DNA from: Prostheceraeus crozeri
Taxonomy: Eukaryota; Platyhelminthes; Polycladida; Euryleptidae
Direction: 5' to 3'
Assembly: GCA_907163375.1 (NCBI GenBank)
Contig: CAJQUW010008721.1
Location: forward strand, 310,001-374,000
Length of the DNA stretch: 64,000 nucleotides
A program made the translations under genes and the position numbers. This document shows positions 1 to 10,865 of the stretch, piece after piece (positions within the stretch are counted from its first letter, which is position 1; each line of letters opens with the position of its first letter). The notes beneath the pieces are model-generated. The model did no database searches and was not told the origin of the DNA. It saw only the letters and a list, made by a program, of their open reading frames with translations.

Positions 1-423
1 AACATCAGGAACTTGAAGAACATTAGCAATTTCTTCAATTTTCTCAATATCTTTTTCCCTCTTTTCCTCGATAGAACCACCACCGAGAACTTCAGGTAAC
101 CCAAATATTATTAAGTTGTTTACCCTGTCCTGCCGCTGCTCGACTTCTTTCAGTAAATCATCTGCAGAAGGAACAGAAGCCAAAGCGTCTGTAATATTGG
201 TGATTGCTTTTTCTTGTTCATCTTGAATCTTTCTAACTGAACTAATAATATCGTCAAGTCGATCAATTCTGGCTAACATGGAATTTAAGTTCTCGTTTAC
301 TTTATCAAGTTTCGCGGAAATAGAACTTGTAATATCGTTTTTATTGTCAACGAGGGCTTGTTTTAAAATGTCCAAAGTTATATTGCCGCTAGAATTTGAT
401 CGCGTGTTCCTGGTTGGAGTCAT
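1..423 (-). CDS. LINE ORF1 N-terminal fragment, open at the window edge
   Basis: Reading the minus strand from an ATG at 423-421 gives 141 codons with no stop, running off position 1. The product has a charged, asparagine- and serine-rich start, then a heptad-like stretch over roughly residues 20-85 that fits a coiled coil. The segment VNNLIIFGLPE follows at about residues 100-110. The ORF1 at 46216-46893 has the matching block TNIVIFGLKE directly after its own coiled coil, so this is the same class of ORF1 (nucleic-acid-binding protein of an APE-type non-LTR retrotransposon). The C-terminal half lies outside the window. About 40 bases upstream of the ATG (424-460) show nothing to define a promoter. 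It could also be a solo 5' relic with no ORF2 attached. Confidence 0.72.
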   Translation of the reverse strand, partial: MTPTRNTRSNSSGNITLDILKQALVDNKNDITSSISAKLDKVNENLNSMLARIDRLDDIISSVRKIQDEQEKAITNITDALASVPSADDLLKEVEQRQDRVNNLIIFGLPEVLGGGSIEEKREKDIEKIEEIANVLQVPDV

Positions 424-1004
424 TTGTGTACTTTATAGGTTACTGAGGAAATCACAATAGACAATACGTTGAATCAAGCCAGGTGCTTTCTGCAGGTTAG
501 ATATCTATTGACGTAATTGTGTTGAAATATAATATAATATATTCTAAAAGATGAAAAAATATGTAAATTATATGTATACTTTGCAAAGTTTCTAAGGATC
601 CCTGTTTATTTGTACTCAAAGCCTACCGCGTTCATCTATTATCTGCCCATAGGTCTTTAAATAGATAGGCTTTACAGCCGTATTGTAGACTCTTATGCAT
701 TAGCAGACACATAACCAAGTGTCTGATAGTTCAATAATAAATCAAATTAACACTTACCAGAGCGAACGAGAATTACTGGTCACCATCATCAAATGCCAAA
801 ACAACTTGAAATGAAGTCAACTTTGAATAGTAGCTACGTGCGTATCGAATACTGTCTTGCTCTTCAGATAACTATGACGTTGATGTAGGGTGCAAACAAT
901 AAATGATGACTCACGATCGCTGTGATGTCGGGAAAGTAGTTTATGAGATTGCTATTCTTTAGAAGCGACCGCACGAGCATAGTTTGTCATTCTTTGATTC
1001 ATGG
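424..1004. other. no gene seen; 5' flank of the LINE fragment
   Basis: AT-rich sequence with no reading frame of interest. The part next to 423 may be 5' untranslated LINE sequence, but no boundary is visible. Confidence 0.4.
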
Positions 1005-1205
1005 TTTTGTAGATACACGATTATCGTCGGACAACTTTTAGTGCAAAGTTGAATTGTGCGATTAGAGAATTGTGAAATTTTCTAAGTTCCCGTTAGCTTT
1101 TAGACTTAATATCATAATACATTGTGTAAAAGGTGTAAAGGATTTAGAAAGCGCAAAAAAACGAATTTTGAAAATTTTGTAGATACACGGTTATCGTCGG
1201 ACAAC
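1005..1205. repeat. direct repeat pair, 31-bp unit
   Basis: A 31-bp unit beginning TTTTGTAGATACACG occurs at 1005-1035 and 1175-1205 with one base different. The second copy runs into short CGTCGG repeats. No coding content. Confidence 0.7.
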
Positions 1206-2280
1206 GTCGGTCGGACTAACATCGATGTCGGTTTAACATCGTCGGATTTATTAAATCGCTCAGATAGCCTATAATCACTCTTGAAACTCGTGTAATTATG
1301 CGTACATGAAAAATGCGATTTCTCATGTAATTAACCTAGATTTTATGCATTATGCGATATAAAAGAAGTAGCCAAGCAACGCGTTCTAGACTTAAGGTGT
1401 AAAACAAAATTATGCATTTTTCGCTTTAAATTGCACAACAAAGTAAACCTACTCAAAGTTATGACTACCCTATATTGTGAACGCTGGACACAACAGTCCC
1501 CCTCAGCATGGAAGATTAGAAGCATTACAGTACATGATTTTGTGTGAAGCTATTTTGCCATTAATGAATAAGACAGACAGTTGCAATTTTAAAGCCTGTG
1601 TGTTTTCAATATTTCTGTTTTCACTGTCAAACGAATGACCGATGGCTTGACTTTGTGCAATTGCCTATTTCGCAATAATTTATAATCTCCTTTTTAATCT
1701 GCAGTTCTATAGTCTACATGTACTTTTAGTTCTGCAATTCTATTTCATCGAACATATTAGCTTTGAATATTCTTAAGGATATTCAGCGATGAAGTCAATA
1801 AAATAAAACAACACTATTGATGCTCCGACCACACTCGCCTTGCACCCGTTTCAATAGGCAACGCTGAATATGCTACTTCGGTTCGATTCCCGGGTTAAGC
1901 GACTGAGGTCGTGGAATCAAGGGTGTTGCTGTTCTTTATTGACTTAAAGTTGTTATTCTCTTGAGATATTTATTATATTACGTCAGACCTTTCCTGTCAA
2001 TTTTAGCCATGGATAGTGGACTGTAATAATTCTTTAGCCATGAAGGCATGAAGATTTGGAGTTATCAGCATTTGTCAGACTTGTTAATGTCAAGCTCATA
2101 AGCTCGATATAACAATGGCATAAGGACTCGACACTAATGTAGCGTTGGTCTATTATATGATGCAGCAATCACTGCCAATGAAACAATAAATCGAAGTTGG
2201 AAAAAATCTGCCTTCGACTCCGATAGTGACATTTTTATGACTCCAACCCCGCACTTGTCATATTGAAACTATCAGAGTTT
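1206..2280. other. no gene seen; one B-box-like motif
   Basis: No supported gene. At 1880-1890 the sequence GGTTCGATTCC matches the RNA polymerase III B-box consensus, but I find no convincing A box upstream and no tRNA fold. It is at best a remnant of a tRNA-derived SINE. Confidence 0.35.
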
Positions 2281-2490
2281 CGACCTCGATAGAAATTTCT
2301 ATCGAGGTCGAGGTCGAGGTCCGGTCGAGGTCAGGATTTTCATCGAGTTCGAGGTCGAGGTCCGGTCGAGGTCAGGATTTTTATCGAGGTCGAGGTCCGG
2401 TCGAGTTCAGGATTTTTATCGAGGTCGAGGTCCGGTCGAGGTCAGTACTTTTATCGAGGTCGAGGTCGAGGTACGGTCGAGTTCAGGTTT
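2281..2490. repeat. GAGGTC-rich minisatellite opened by a 30-bp palindrome
   Basis: 2281-2310 is a perfect palindrome (arm CGACCTCGATAGAAA). From 2301 there follow about five tandem units of 35-42 bp, each made of ATCGAGGTC, GAGGTC repeats, a CGGTCGAG core and a TCAGGATTTT tail. Units differ mainly in the number of GAGGTC hexamers. A short island of the same hexamers recurs at 3000-3080, where it produces spurious Val-Glu and Arg-Gly repeats in translation. Confidence 0.85.
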
Positions 2491-3137
2491 ATTTTTTTCT
2501 TTATTCATTCGATACTTTGATGTTGTTGATATGGCGCATATTAAGAACGATGCTAATAGGACTAGAGGTAACTTTTGGGGGGGGGTATGCCCCTATGATC
2601 CATTCCGATACACTTGGTAGATATGTGGTGTAATAGGCTATCCATCAAATAGTAAAGTTAACACATTCGTTCGCAAAACTATATACGCATCCTTGACCTG
2701 GTGAGACAGGTCGGAACACATTTGCTCATGAATACAAGCTTCTCAATGGTTTAAGACGCAAAAATGACTTATTTTCTCATTGTGGTACAGAGGAATTTAA
2801 ATTGCAAACTAATACATGTAAATAATGGATTCATATATCTACATAAAGGTGGGGAAAATTGTCAGAAACAGAATAACAAGATCTATTGAAGACAATTATT
2901 TGATTTCAAAAACAATATTGCCTGTACTAAATCAGACTTCATTCGGGTTCGCCGATCAGTCAGCAGAATTTTCATTACATAAGTTTCAGCAACCGACTGA
3001 CCTCGACCTCGATATGCTTCATGTCGAGGTCGAGGTCGGGAAAAAGTTATCGAGGACGCAAGGTCGAGGTCGAGGTCGAAACTCTGGAAACTATGGAGCA
3101 GTTAAAGTGCAGGGATACAGGGCAGAATTATTTGCGC
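2491..3137. other. no supported gene; second GAGGTC island
   Basis: It contains an 11-G run near 2577 and the GAGGTC island at 3000-3080. A 105-codon frame at 2825-3142 crosses that island but has low-complexity content and no recognisable domain, so I do not call it a gene. Confidence 0.4.
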
Positions 3138-3265
3138 TCTAGAATATTAGGGGAACTGAAAATATCACATCGTCATCGTTATTTGACAGGGTTGACGTGG
3201 GGATTGAAATTTGAGTCCCCAGCCCACCTCATGCGCACACAAAAACCTGTGGGCATCCCCACAGA
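3138..3265 (+). repeat. 128-bp direct repeat, copy 1
   Basis: The segment starts TCTAGAATATTAGGGG and ends CATCCCCACAGA. It is repeated, by eye without a difference, at 3815-3942, 677 bp downstream. Both copies contain the same GGGGATTG...AGTCCCC and TGTGGG...CCCCACAG complementary stretches. Confidence 0.85.
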
Positions 3266-3510
3266 ATTCCCATGCCCCACAGGATAAGAAACGTAATTTA
3301 TATGCTACTTTTCTTCATATTATGGAATAACTGATATCCGTTATTTCAATTTCAATGGAACTTAAAACATGATACGATCCAGCACCTGCCTTCGCTGATT
3401 AGATTATAACGTAATGATTTTCACTGCAATTTCCTTTTTGTCGCCTCATCAACTCATATATTACTTTCATAACACAACCGAACTCAGACGAATGCATTTG
3501 TATTGAAATG

Positions 3511-3610
3511 GCTCTTCAATGGTTGCCAGGCCGTCAAAAAGAGGGTACCAATTAAATTTATGATATTAATTGGTACCCTTTTTTTGATGACCTGGCAACC
3601 ATTGAAGAGC
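3511..3610. repeat. 100-bp foldback between the two 128-bp repeats
   Basis: Arms GCTCTTCAATGGTTGCCAGG and its complement lie at 3511 and 3610, and pairing continues inward through GGGTACCAATTA to an 11-bp loop around 3554-3566. The shape is that of a small MITE or foldback element. I see no clear target-site duplication at the edges. Confidence 0.85.
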
Positions 3611-3814
3611 GTATGATTATTTGCTCGTACGTGGGCAAAATCACGGTAGCGCTCGCTACATTTAATAGCAAAGCTCGATCATTCCAACGATCCTCGATCA
3701 TTCGATCAAACTAACATTCTCTATGATACGATATTCTTTTTGAATAATCTGAAGATACAGTTTGATGGAACACAACATCGACTTATTACATACAAAATAT
3801 CAATTTCATGATAT

Positions 3815-3942
3815 TCTAGAATATTAGGGGAACTGAAAATATCACATCGTCATCGTTATTTGACAGGGTTGACGTGGGGATTGAAATTTGAGTCCCCAGC
3901 CCACCTCATGCGCACACAAAAACCTGTGGGCATCCCCACAGA
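3815..3942 (+). repeat. 128-bp direct repeat, copy 2
   Basis: Second copy of the 3138-3265 segment in the same orientation. Homology stops at 3942, where the sequence changes to the presumed 5' region of the LINE that follows. Confidence 0.85.
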
Positions 3943-4496
3943 GGTAACTTGTCCATTGTAAAATGTCCATATCAGGCATTGTGATCGGTTGGTCGTTTTC
4001 TGTCTCGTGTCTGTTTTTCGAGTTTTGCCTCTCCCTGTTCGCACATCGTCGTTGATTTGGCCGTTTTTGGTATCATTGTGATTGTTAGACGGTCCTGATT
4101 TTCTTTCGGCTGTTTTCGGGGCCTGATTTTGGCCATTGATTGGAGTTTTTTGTGATTTTTTGTCCATCCCATCCTATGAGTGGTATTCATCAACGAATTC
4201 TTGGTGATTGCTTGCATTACACAAGTTTGGATTTTCTCAGTGTCCCTCCGTTTCTATTTTTGGCTCCTGTTACCGGAGCCGTCTCTAAGCGATCATCGAT
4301 CTTTGTATTTCGAAGTGTGTTTCAGTTGTCTGATATTGTAAGTCTGCACATCATCTGTTTTGCGATCAAATCAGCTGTTCGCTTGTGGCTTCTGTAACAC
4401 CCTCCTTCACAAAAGTGTCTGTTAGTATCGATTTTTTGCACGTGACTTATTACGTATAACTTGACGTTTCAAGATGACGGATACAATTTCAGCTGA
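3943..4496 (+). other. presumed 5' region of the LINE at 4497; no ORF1 found
   Basis: Pyrimidine-rich sequence with moderate GC. Frames here (for example the 85-codon one at 4140-4397) resemble no ORF1. It may be LINE 5' sequence or the site where ORF1 was lost. Confidence 0.35.
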
Positions 4497-7124
4497 TCGA
4501 CTGTGTTTTTCAGGTTCCCAATTTTTCTTCTCCTGAATGCGCGCTCAATTGCAACTCCCGGAAAAATTGACGAACTTAGACTTTCTTGTGCTTCCCATAA
4601 ACCCGATATTGTAATTGTTACAGAATCCTGGCTCAACGAAACCCACGAAGATTGTCTTTTTCATGTTCCTGGCTATAATATTTTTAGATGTGATCGAGTC
4701 AATCATCGGGGTGGAGGTGTTGCTACTTGGATTAGCTCCTCCTTGAATGTTCGGCGCCTTTTTGCTGAAATAAATTTTTATGAAATTGTTTGCTTGCATA
4801 TAAAGCACAGTAACACCAATTATTTTTTGGCTGCTATTTACATTCCTCCACATTTGAATAGTGAAGAATTGTTGTCAATTTCAGAATCACTCATTGATAT
4901 TATTGATGAAGTTTTAAACGATTTTCCTGACGTGCACATAATCATAGCTGGTGATTTGAATCATTTTGATTGCGCGTATCTAAAGAATGTTTTTGATTTA
5001 TGTGATAAGGTTGTCACTCCTACTCGCGGTGATGCTATTCTCGACAAGTTCTTGGTTAGTCGGTCTTTAGACATGTACTATCCCAATGCGACTGTAGGTT
5101 CGCCCTTATCTTTACATCGCAGAGGCTCACATTGTCAAGTGTTGTTAAAGCCATTACATGGAGATGTAATACAGGACTTTCAGAGAGAACACTTTGTATA
5201 TGATACACGTAAAAGATATGTTTTTGATTTTTTGACCAAACTCAAAGATTGCTCCTTTCATGATTTGTATCTTGAAAATGATTTAGATAAGAAAACAAAT
5301 TTGTTCTATTCTAAATTTTCTGATTGTCTATCTGTCATCCCTTGTAAAGTTGTGTCTATGTCATCACGTGACAAACCGTGGATGACCCCATTTTTGAAGG
5401 ACCTCATTAACAAAAGATGGTCAGCTTTTCGCAACAAAGATTTCCTATCATACAATTTTTACAAGGAAAAGTGCAAGGTTGAAATAGCCAATTGTAAGAG
5501 CAGATGGGTGCAAAGATCTATAAATTCAAGCCGCAGAGTGTGGAACATCGTTAATGATTTGAAGGGAAAATGTACTAACGATCCGCTGAGATCAATCATT
5601 TCCAACTTTCCGGACCTTGAATCAGCTGCGAATGCAATTAACGAAATATTTGCCGAATCTTTTACACAGACGGATTTCTCATATGAATACGCAGACGACA
5701 ACTGGTGTCCATTGACTGAGCCTCATGATGTTTTCAATTTTTTAGAGAAGCTATCTGTCACCAAAGCAACTGGTTCCGATGGTATACCAAATCGTTTTTA
5801 CAAGCTTGCATCTCCGTATATTTCTGAGCCTCTGTGTAATTTGATAAATTGTTCTATCATTCAACGTAAAGTACCATCTGTTTTCAAATATTGTGTCGTA
5901 TCTCCTGTTCCTAAGAATTCTCCGCCTAGTATTGATCAACTTCGTCCAATCAATTTGTTAAGTGCACCAGCCAAAATGTTGGAGTCTCATATTTTGAGTG
6001 TAATGCGGGATAAGTTTGAAACCAATATCCCATGTTTCCAATTTGCTTATAAGAAGTTTTCTGATACAAATTGTTGTCTTGTTTCTATGCACAATGCCAT
6101 TACAGAAATTTTGGATCGCACAGACACTGGTGCGTGTATGGTGTTAAACTATGATTTTTCTAAGGCGTTTGATAGAATTTGCCACAAAACATTAGTAGAG
6201 AAGCTGTGCAAACTTTGTTATCCAGCTGGTTTTATTAAATGGCTCTGTTCTTATTTGACCGACCGTTTTCAATGTGTCAAGCTGGGTAGTACTTTTAGTT
6301 ATCCAGTCGCTGTTACAAGTGGTGCCCCACAGGGTTCTTTGTTAGGGCCATTTCTATTTGTCTTGTATTGTAGCGACATCAAACCATTGTCATCAAAAAC
6401 TTATATTTCGATGTATGCTGACGATATTTGTGAGATTTGTCCGATTTCCAAGTTCGAAAGTGACAATTCCATTGAGCTTTTGCTATCAGAATTTTATAAT
6501 ATAAAGATGTGGTCTTCTTCAAATAATCTACTATTGAATGAGACGAAAACTAAGGCTCTATGTATCGGTAAGAAGTGTTTCGACGTGTATTCCCCTTTTC
6601 CTTTCCCAATGGTCACAGAAATGAAGATCTTGGGTGTTACATGGTGTGACAGTTTGAGTTGGAGCATTCATTTTCGTAATGTGTTCAAAATTTGTTCAAG
6701 GCGTTTGTACATGATTAGAATACTTAAACGTTTGCTAAACCATGATGATCTGTGGATTGTTTTTAACAGCGTTGCACGTAGTATTGTTATGTACTGTTCT
6801 TCCTTATTTGGCATTCTAAACGCGGAAATTGTTCAGAAAATCGAAAGACTTTTTAAGCGTGCGAGAAAGATTATTTGTATGCCCAACTGTAAATGCAACA
6901 ACAATGCCGCTAACTTTCATCAAAAACGTCTCCTAAGTTTCAAGACCTTCTTCGAAAAGTGCCAGTTGACAAATCATCCACTACATTCAATCGTTTCTCA
7001 CCCACGAAATGGAAGGCTGACAGTCCCTTACTGCAGAACGACTTTGCGACAGAACTGTTATGTGATAATGTCAATTTTAGTTATGAATAACCTCACTGAT
7101 CTCACATGTGCCATTCCTTATTGA
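4497..7124 (+). CDS. LINE ORF2: APE endonuclease plus reverse transcriptase
   Basis: One open frame of about 875 codons encodes an APE-type endonuclease followed by reverse transcriptase, the enzyme pair that nicks target DNA and primes cDNA synthesis. The endonuclease (about residues 10-210) shows LLNARSI, VTESWLN, RGGGVATW and AGDLNH. The last block, which should contain an S-D-H triad, reads GSHCQVL, so the catalytic aspartate appears lost. The RT (about residues 420-700) shows LRPINLLS, YDFSKAFDR, SGAPQGSLLGP and the active-site box MYADD. A C-terminal tail follows (ILGVTWCDSLSW, KIERLFKRARK). No ATG opens the frame: the nearest in-frame stop is at 4494-4496 and the first residues match the start of the nuclease, so the 5' end is probably truncated or mutated. 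It belongs to the CR1/Jockey-like assemblage; I cannot fix the clade. Confidence 0.88.
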   Translation, partial: STVFFRFPIFLLLNARSIATPGKIDELRLSCASHKPDIVIVTESWLNETHEDCLFHVPGYNIFRCDRVNHRGGGVATWISSSLNVRRLFAEINFYEIVCLHIKHSNTNYFLAAIYIPPHLNSEELLSISESLIDIIDEVLNDFPDVHIIIAGDLNHFDCAYLKNVFDLCDKVVTPTRGDAILDKFLVSRSLDMYYPNATVGSPLSLHRRGSHCQVLLKPLHGDVIQDFQREHFVYDTRKRYVFDFLTKLKDCSFHDLYLENDLDKKTNLFYSKFSDCLSVIPCKVVSMSSRDKPWMTPFLKDLINKRWSAFRNKDFLSYNFYKEKCKVEIANCKSRWVQRSINSSRRVWNIVNDLKGKCTNDPLRSIISNFPDLESAANAINEIFAESFTQTDFSYEYADDNWCPLTEPHDVFNFLEKLSVTKATGSDGIPNRFYKLASPYISEPLCNLINCSIIQRKVPSVFKYCVVSPVPKNSPPSIDQLRPINLLSAPAKMLESHILSVMRDKFETNIPCFQFAYKKFSDTNCCLVSMHNAITEILDRTDTGACMVLNYDFSKAFDRICHKTLVEKLCKLCYPAGFIKWLCSYLTDRFQCVKLGSTFSYPVAVTSGAPQGSLLGPFLFVLYCSDIKPLSSKTYISMYADDICEICPISKFESDNSIELLLSEFYNIKMWSSSNNLLLNETKTKALCIGKKCFDVYSPFPFPMVTEMKILGVTWCDSLSWSIHFRNVFKICSRRLYMIRILKRLLNHDDLWIVFNSVARSIVMYCSSLFGILNAEIVQKIERLFKRARKIICMPNCKCNNNAANFHQKRLLSFKTFFEKCQLTNHPLHSIVSHPRNGRLTVPYCRTTLRQNCYVIMSILVMNNLTDLTCAIPY

Positions 7125-7196
7125 CCTATTCGTGCTATGTTACTTTTGATTTTTATTTGGACAATATATATAATTTATTCTTATTCTTATTCTTAT
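7125..7196 (+). repeat. LINE 3' end with TTATTC repeat tail
   Basis: After the stop comes a short 3' untranslated segment ending in (TTATTC)n at about 7175-7196. Simple-repeat tails rather than poly(A) are typical of CR1/L2-like LINEs, and the element at 45621-49660 ends the same way with a different unit. Confidence 0.7.
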
Positions 7197-7859
7197 ATCT
7201 CTACATTTGTGCACAGAGATCATAATATGGTAACGCTCGTGACAGAGATAAATATTTCATTATAGATTTTTTAGGTTGCACTGATATTTTATCTAAATGA
7301 CAAAACCTGTTGTCTCAAAAACGAAATGATAGATAAATAATGAATAGTCGATGATTTCTTCATGCTTGAGTACATGTAGATTACTGAAAGCACCGATTGC
7401 GAGATGTCAATCGATCTTGACAGCAACGCTCGCGACATTATCTTATAAAATTACAAATAACACAAATTTTGCCATTAAATTTGCCATCACAGAGGATAGT
7501 AATGATGAATATTATAAGATTGAACGTTTAGTTTAGAAATAGCACACCAAACATTTCATTTGTATCGGAATCATAACACAGAAGTTAAGCATAATGTAAG
7601 CTTAAGATGAACGTCAACATCGGAGAGTACTTTATCTTGGTAGCTATAGCCATAGAATCATGAACAAGCTTTTGTCACTGGAGGAAGAAAATTCGCTTGA
7701 CTCAACGAGTCTTTCTCTGACTTAGGACAGGAAATGGAACTTCTTTATTAGTCCTCGTACACATACCTCGCTTCGATGTAGGCACATGAATTAATTCTGT
7801 CTGTGTTGTAGGTTAAACAACTTCAATAAAGGATTGGGCGCATTAATGAATGCCAAATA
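7197..7859. other. no gene seen; two copies of a short GC-rich motif
   Basis: AT-rich. The motif TAACGCTCGTGACA at 7231-7244 and CAACGCTCGCGACA at 7424-7437 recurs at 9758-9771 and, as TAGCGCTCGCGACA, at 9937-9950. The 61-codon frame at 7351-7536 has no support. Confidence 0.4.
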
Positions 7860-9493
7860 CAGATTGTTTCATAAAAAATGGATCACCCTTAAACATCGCC
7901 TTAACTTCAACTTTGTCTAGCTCCGCCAAACTTGAACGAATTTCTCTGAAATTTGGAAGATATGTCAGTTGTGATTATTAATATCATTGTTGGAAATTTC
8001 AAGCATGAATATTGAGTTGTTTTCCTGTTATAGATAAAAAAGTAGTAGATAATTTGATCTTCATTTAGCAATGTTACACAAAATCATACCTCACTCTTAT
8101 AAAATTACATTTGTTTCCTTTGTTATGTAATATGTTGTTCTACAAGCCAAAAGCTATCAAGCAAAAAAAAAATAGAGAAAATCGGTCAATCAGAGCCAGT
8201 ATAGCACCATTATTCATCAACAATAATGTAACTGCTACATGTGATTAACTGGACTTCATGTTCCATAGCTTCCTGACTTCGTTGCGGTGGTGTTGGCAGT
8301 ACTCCTGATTGCTTTCAGCTATCTCTTACCGGTTGAAAACAATACAAAGCAGAAATGAACAGTAACGAGATCGCATTCACAAAAGGCAAAGTCTCAGCCT
8401 TCTAGAACTAGGGTCTTCTTTGCGAGCTGCAAGCAAGCGACTAAATGTCCCTTACACAAATGTGCATCGATGGCATGATGATGCTTTTCGACTCTGTTGT
8501 AAAGAGGGCTCTGGCCGTCCACGCAAAACATCCAAACGTAGAGACCGCTTAATTTTGAGATTTGTTAAAGTTGATTCAAGTCTCTCGTTAACTGAGATGG
8601 CTGCACTAGTCTCGTCTATTTCTAAGTCCACTATTCGTAGAAGACTTATTGAGTCGAATTTCAAGAGCTGTAAGAGGCCCTCTCAGATCGAATCATCAGA
8701 TCAGCATACAAAAAGACGTCTCAGATGGGCAATGAGTCATTGTCACTGGCGAAATCAATGGGATCGGGTTGTCTGGTCTGATGAGACATCAGTCCGTCTG
8801 AAGGATAGTGATGGTCGATTGAGATTATGGATAAAATCTGATTAGGAAATTCCGAGACATTTACATCGTCCCCGGGTACAAGGTGGTGCGACTCTACTGA
8901 TTTGGGCTGGCATTTGGACCAATGGCCGCTCTGAACTTCACATACAGCAAGGAACCATGAATTCTGAACGCTATGTGAATGTTTTACGAATGAACATTGG
9001 CCAAATGACAGATCAACTTGGTGATCCATCGACTTGGTTATTTATGGATGATACAGGAGTAGTAGAGTCAACTTATGCAAGTCTCAATTAGGACTTAGGA
9101 CATTATCTTGGCCAGCTCGTTCTCCTGATCTGAATCCCATAGAAAATGTATGGAGCATTCTAAAACGTAACGTTCGTCGTTAACTGCTACCTACAGATGG
9201 CATATCACAACTTACGTCACTGTTAAAAAGAGAGTGGAGAAAGTTAGATCCGTCAAAAATCAACGATATCATCGAATCAATGCCTAGACGAATTGGTAAT
9301 GTCATTGACAATAAGGGTAGGTCCACAAAATATTAGCTTCTTAAGAACTGTTACTGTATCATAGCTTATCAGATTATATAAGGACATTTAAATATATTAG
9401 GGACATGAAATAACATGAAAAATGCTTTCTGTATCATACTTATGTTTTATTTAGTCAAATTTTAGGATGATCCACTTTTTATGAAACGGACTG
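7860..9493 (+). mobile_element. Tc1-like transposon, degraded, TA flanked
   Basis: The ends are inverted repeats: left CAGATTGTTTCATAAAAAAT at 7860, right (complement) CAGTCCGTTTCATAAAAAGT ending at 9493. TA dinucleotides flank both sides (7858-7859 and 9494-9495), the target duplication expected for the Tc1/mariner superfamily. Total length is 1634 bp. The interior holds the broken transposase at 8355-9336. Confidence 0.88.
8355..9336 (+). pseudogene. Tc1-like transposase pseudogene
   Basis: An ATG at 8355 opens a short frame (NEIAFTKGKVSAF) that hits stops; the helix-turn-helix then resumes in another frame (SLRAASKRLNVPY, SGRPRKTSKRRD). The catalytic core follows: VVWSDETS carries the first aspartate. 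The second block reads FMDDTGVVES, where families normally have a D-N-A-P-like motif, so that region is eroded. The third block WPARSPDLNPIENVW, with the final glutamate, is in a different frame again. It ends at a TAG at 9334-9336 after SMPRRIGNVID, a typical Tc1 C terminus. At least three frame changes and several stops make it non-functional. Confidence 0.85.
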
Positions 9494-10584
9494 TATAATT
9501 CAGATTGGCATTGCTATCTTAATTTCAATAACAAATAGAGCTAGATAATTGCAACTAGGCCAACAATCAGACTACTATACAGTGATTTGCAGCTGTCCGT
9601 AATTAATTACACTTTCTGAGTATTTGGCACAATCTGGTATAGGCCTACTTGTAAGTAATATCGAATTAGAGATCTCGAGATCTCGGTATTCGACAAATAT
9701 TGATTCTGGAGATTGAGATTCGAGATCGAGATTAAATTCATTAAGTGTATGTCATGGTAACGCTCGCGACAGATACTAAATTTATTATCTACTGTACCAT
9801 AAAGTAGACTTAGAATAACTTTGTTGATTACATGCTGATTAGTATTCATGGAAAGTCGGTCATCTTTGGTAGTATAAACTGGAAAACTGGATAATCATTC
9901 ATGTCTGCGAGGAAAACGCTTTTTCTATATTTTAGGTAGCGCTCGCGACATTTTAATATAGAAATTTAATATTTTCTAAAGAGTCATAATTAACTTTGAC
10001 AGGAAGTTGTCTTTCAGATACATTGACTAACGTGAAATTTTCTATCATAACGATTTTTCAACATAATATTGACAGAATATTGAACTGAATATCCATGCAG
10101 ACATATTTCAGCTCTTTAGTTGGCATGCGTCTGAACTTCAGACTATATATTATATCAAAGTCATCGGCATAATTCGTTAAAAACTGATTTGAAATTTTAC
10201 GTCGGTGCAACCAACTCGTAGTTTGACCCACGTAGCCAACAGTAGCGGTTCCGGCACTAGTTGACATGCCACGCTCAATCACGCGTAATTCACGCGTGAA
10301 CCACGCCTAATTACACATGATCCCAAACATCCGTGGCTATGCGGGACATTGCTGCAACATCTGTCGGCAGTCATGTTATAAAGACATTGTGTCTCATGTG
10401 TCTGCATGTATCAGAGGCTAAACAATGTGATAGTACCTCAATTTCATGCTCAGGGAAGACAGAACATGCTTAGCGGTTCATCCGTAGTTCAAGCGGCAAC
10501 GCAGACAACCGTAGACGACGCGCAAGCTATTAACTATTGTCTTATGCATCGGATTTGCTGAGAATTTTGAATTGCATCTATGGG
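9494..10584. other. no gene seen
   Basis: AT-rich sequence with a nested palindromic patch (GAGATCTCGAGATCTC near 9669) and two further copies of the CGCTCGCGACA motif (9761 and 9940). Around 10270-10320 a run of ACGCGTGA/CACGCGTAATT motifs raises the GC content. No coding support. Confidence 0.4.
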
Positions 10585-10865
10585 GACACGTTGCACCACC
10601 GACAGGTCGTTTACTTGAATATTATACATTGAAAAGAGTTCAGAACCGCTTCGTGGATATTCTGATAATCCACCGTAATCGAAACAATGAACATTGAAAC
10701 ATTGAAGACACGTCGCACCACCGACAGGTCGGTTACTTAAATGCAATATATTGAAAAGAGCTCAGAACTTCGTGCGGGCCTAAATTGTTGTTATACATTA
10801 CAGATATTCTCTATTTTGATAATCCTGTGCAGTCGAAATTATGAATATTGAAAAGTGGCTTCAGG
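10585..10865 (+). repeat. imperfect tandem duplication, about 122-bp period
   Basis: The segment starting GACACGTTGCACCACCGACA at 10585 is repeated at 10707 as GACACGTCGCACCACCGACA. Both copies continue through GGTCG.TTACTT.AAT and TTGAAAAGAG.TCAGAAC. The second copy carries an extra insertion before the shared GATATTCT...TGATAATCC tail. Confidence 0.75.

Noticed and set aside
1861-1930. possible tRNA or SINE promoter (B-box-like GGTTCGATTCC)
   Set aside because: No A box at the right distance, no cloverleaf pairing and no poly-T terminator that would make a tRNA gene call credible.
2825-3287. overlapping plus-strand frames of 105 and 88 codons
   Set aside because: They are made from the GAGGTC repeat island and the 128-bp repeat; translation is low-complexity with no domain.
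3138-3942. LTR retrotransposon or solo-LTR interpretation of the 128-bp repeats
   Set aside because: No TG...CA termini, primer-binding site, polypurine tract or flanking duplication.
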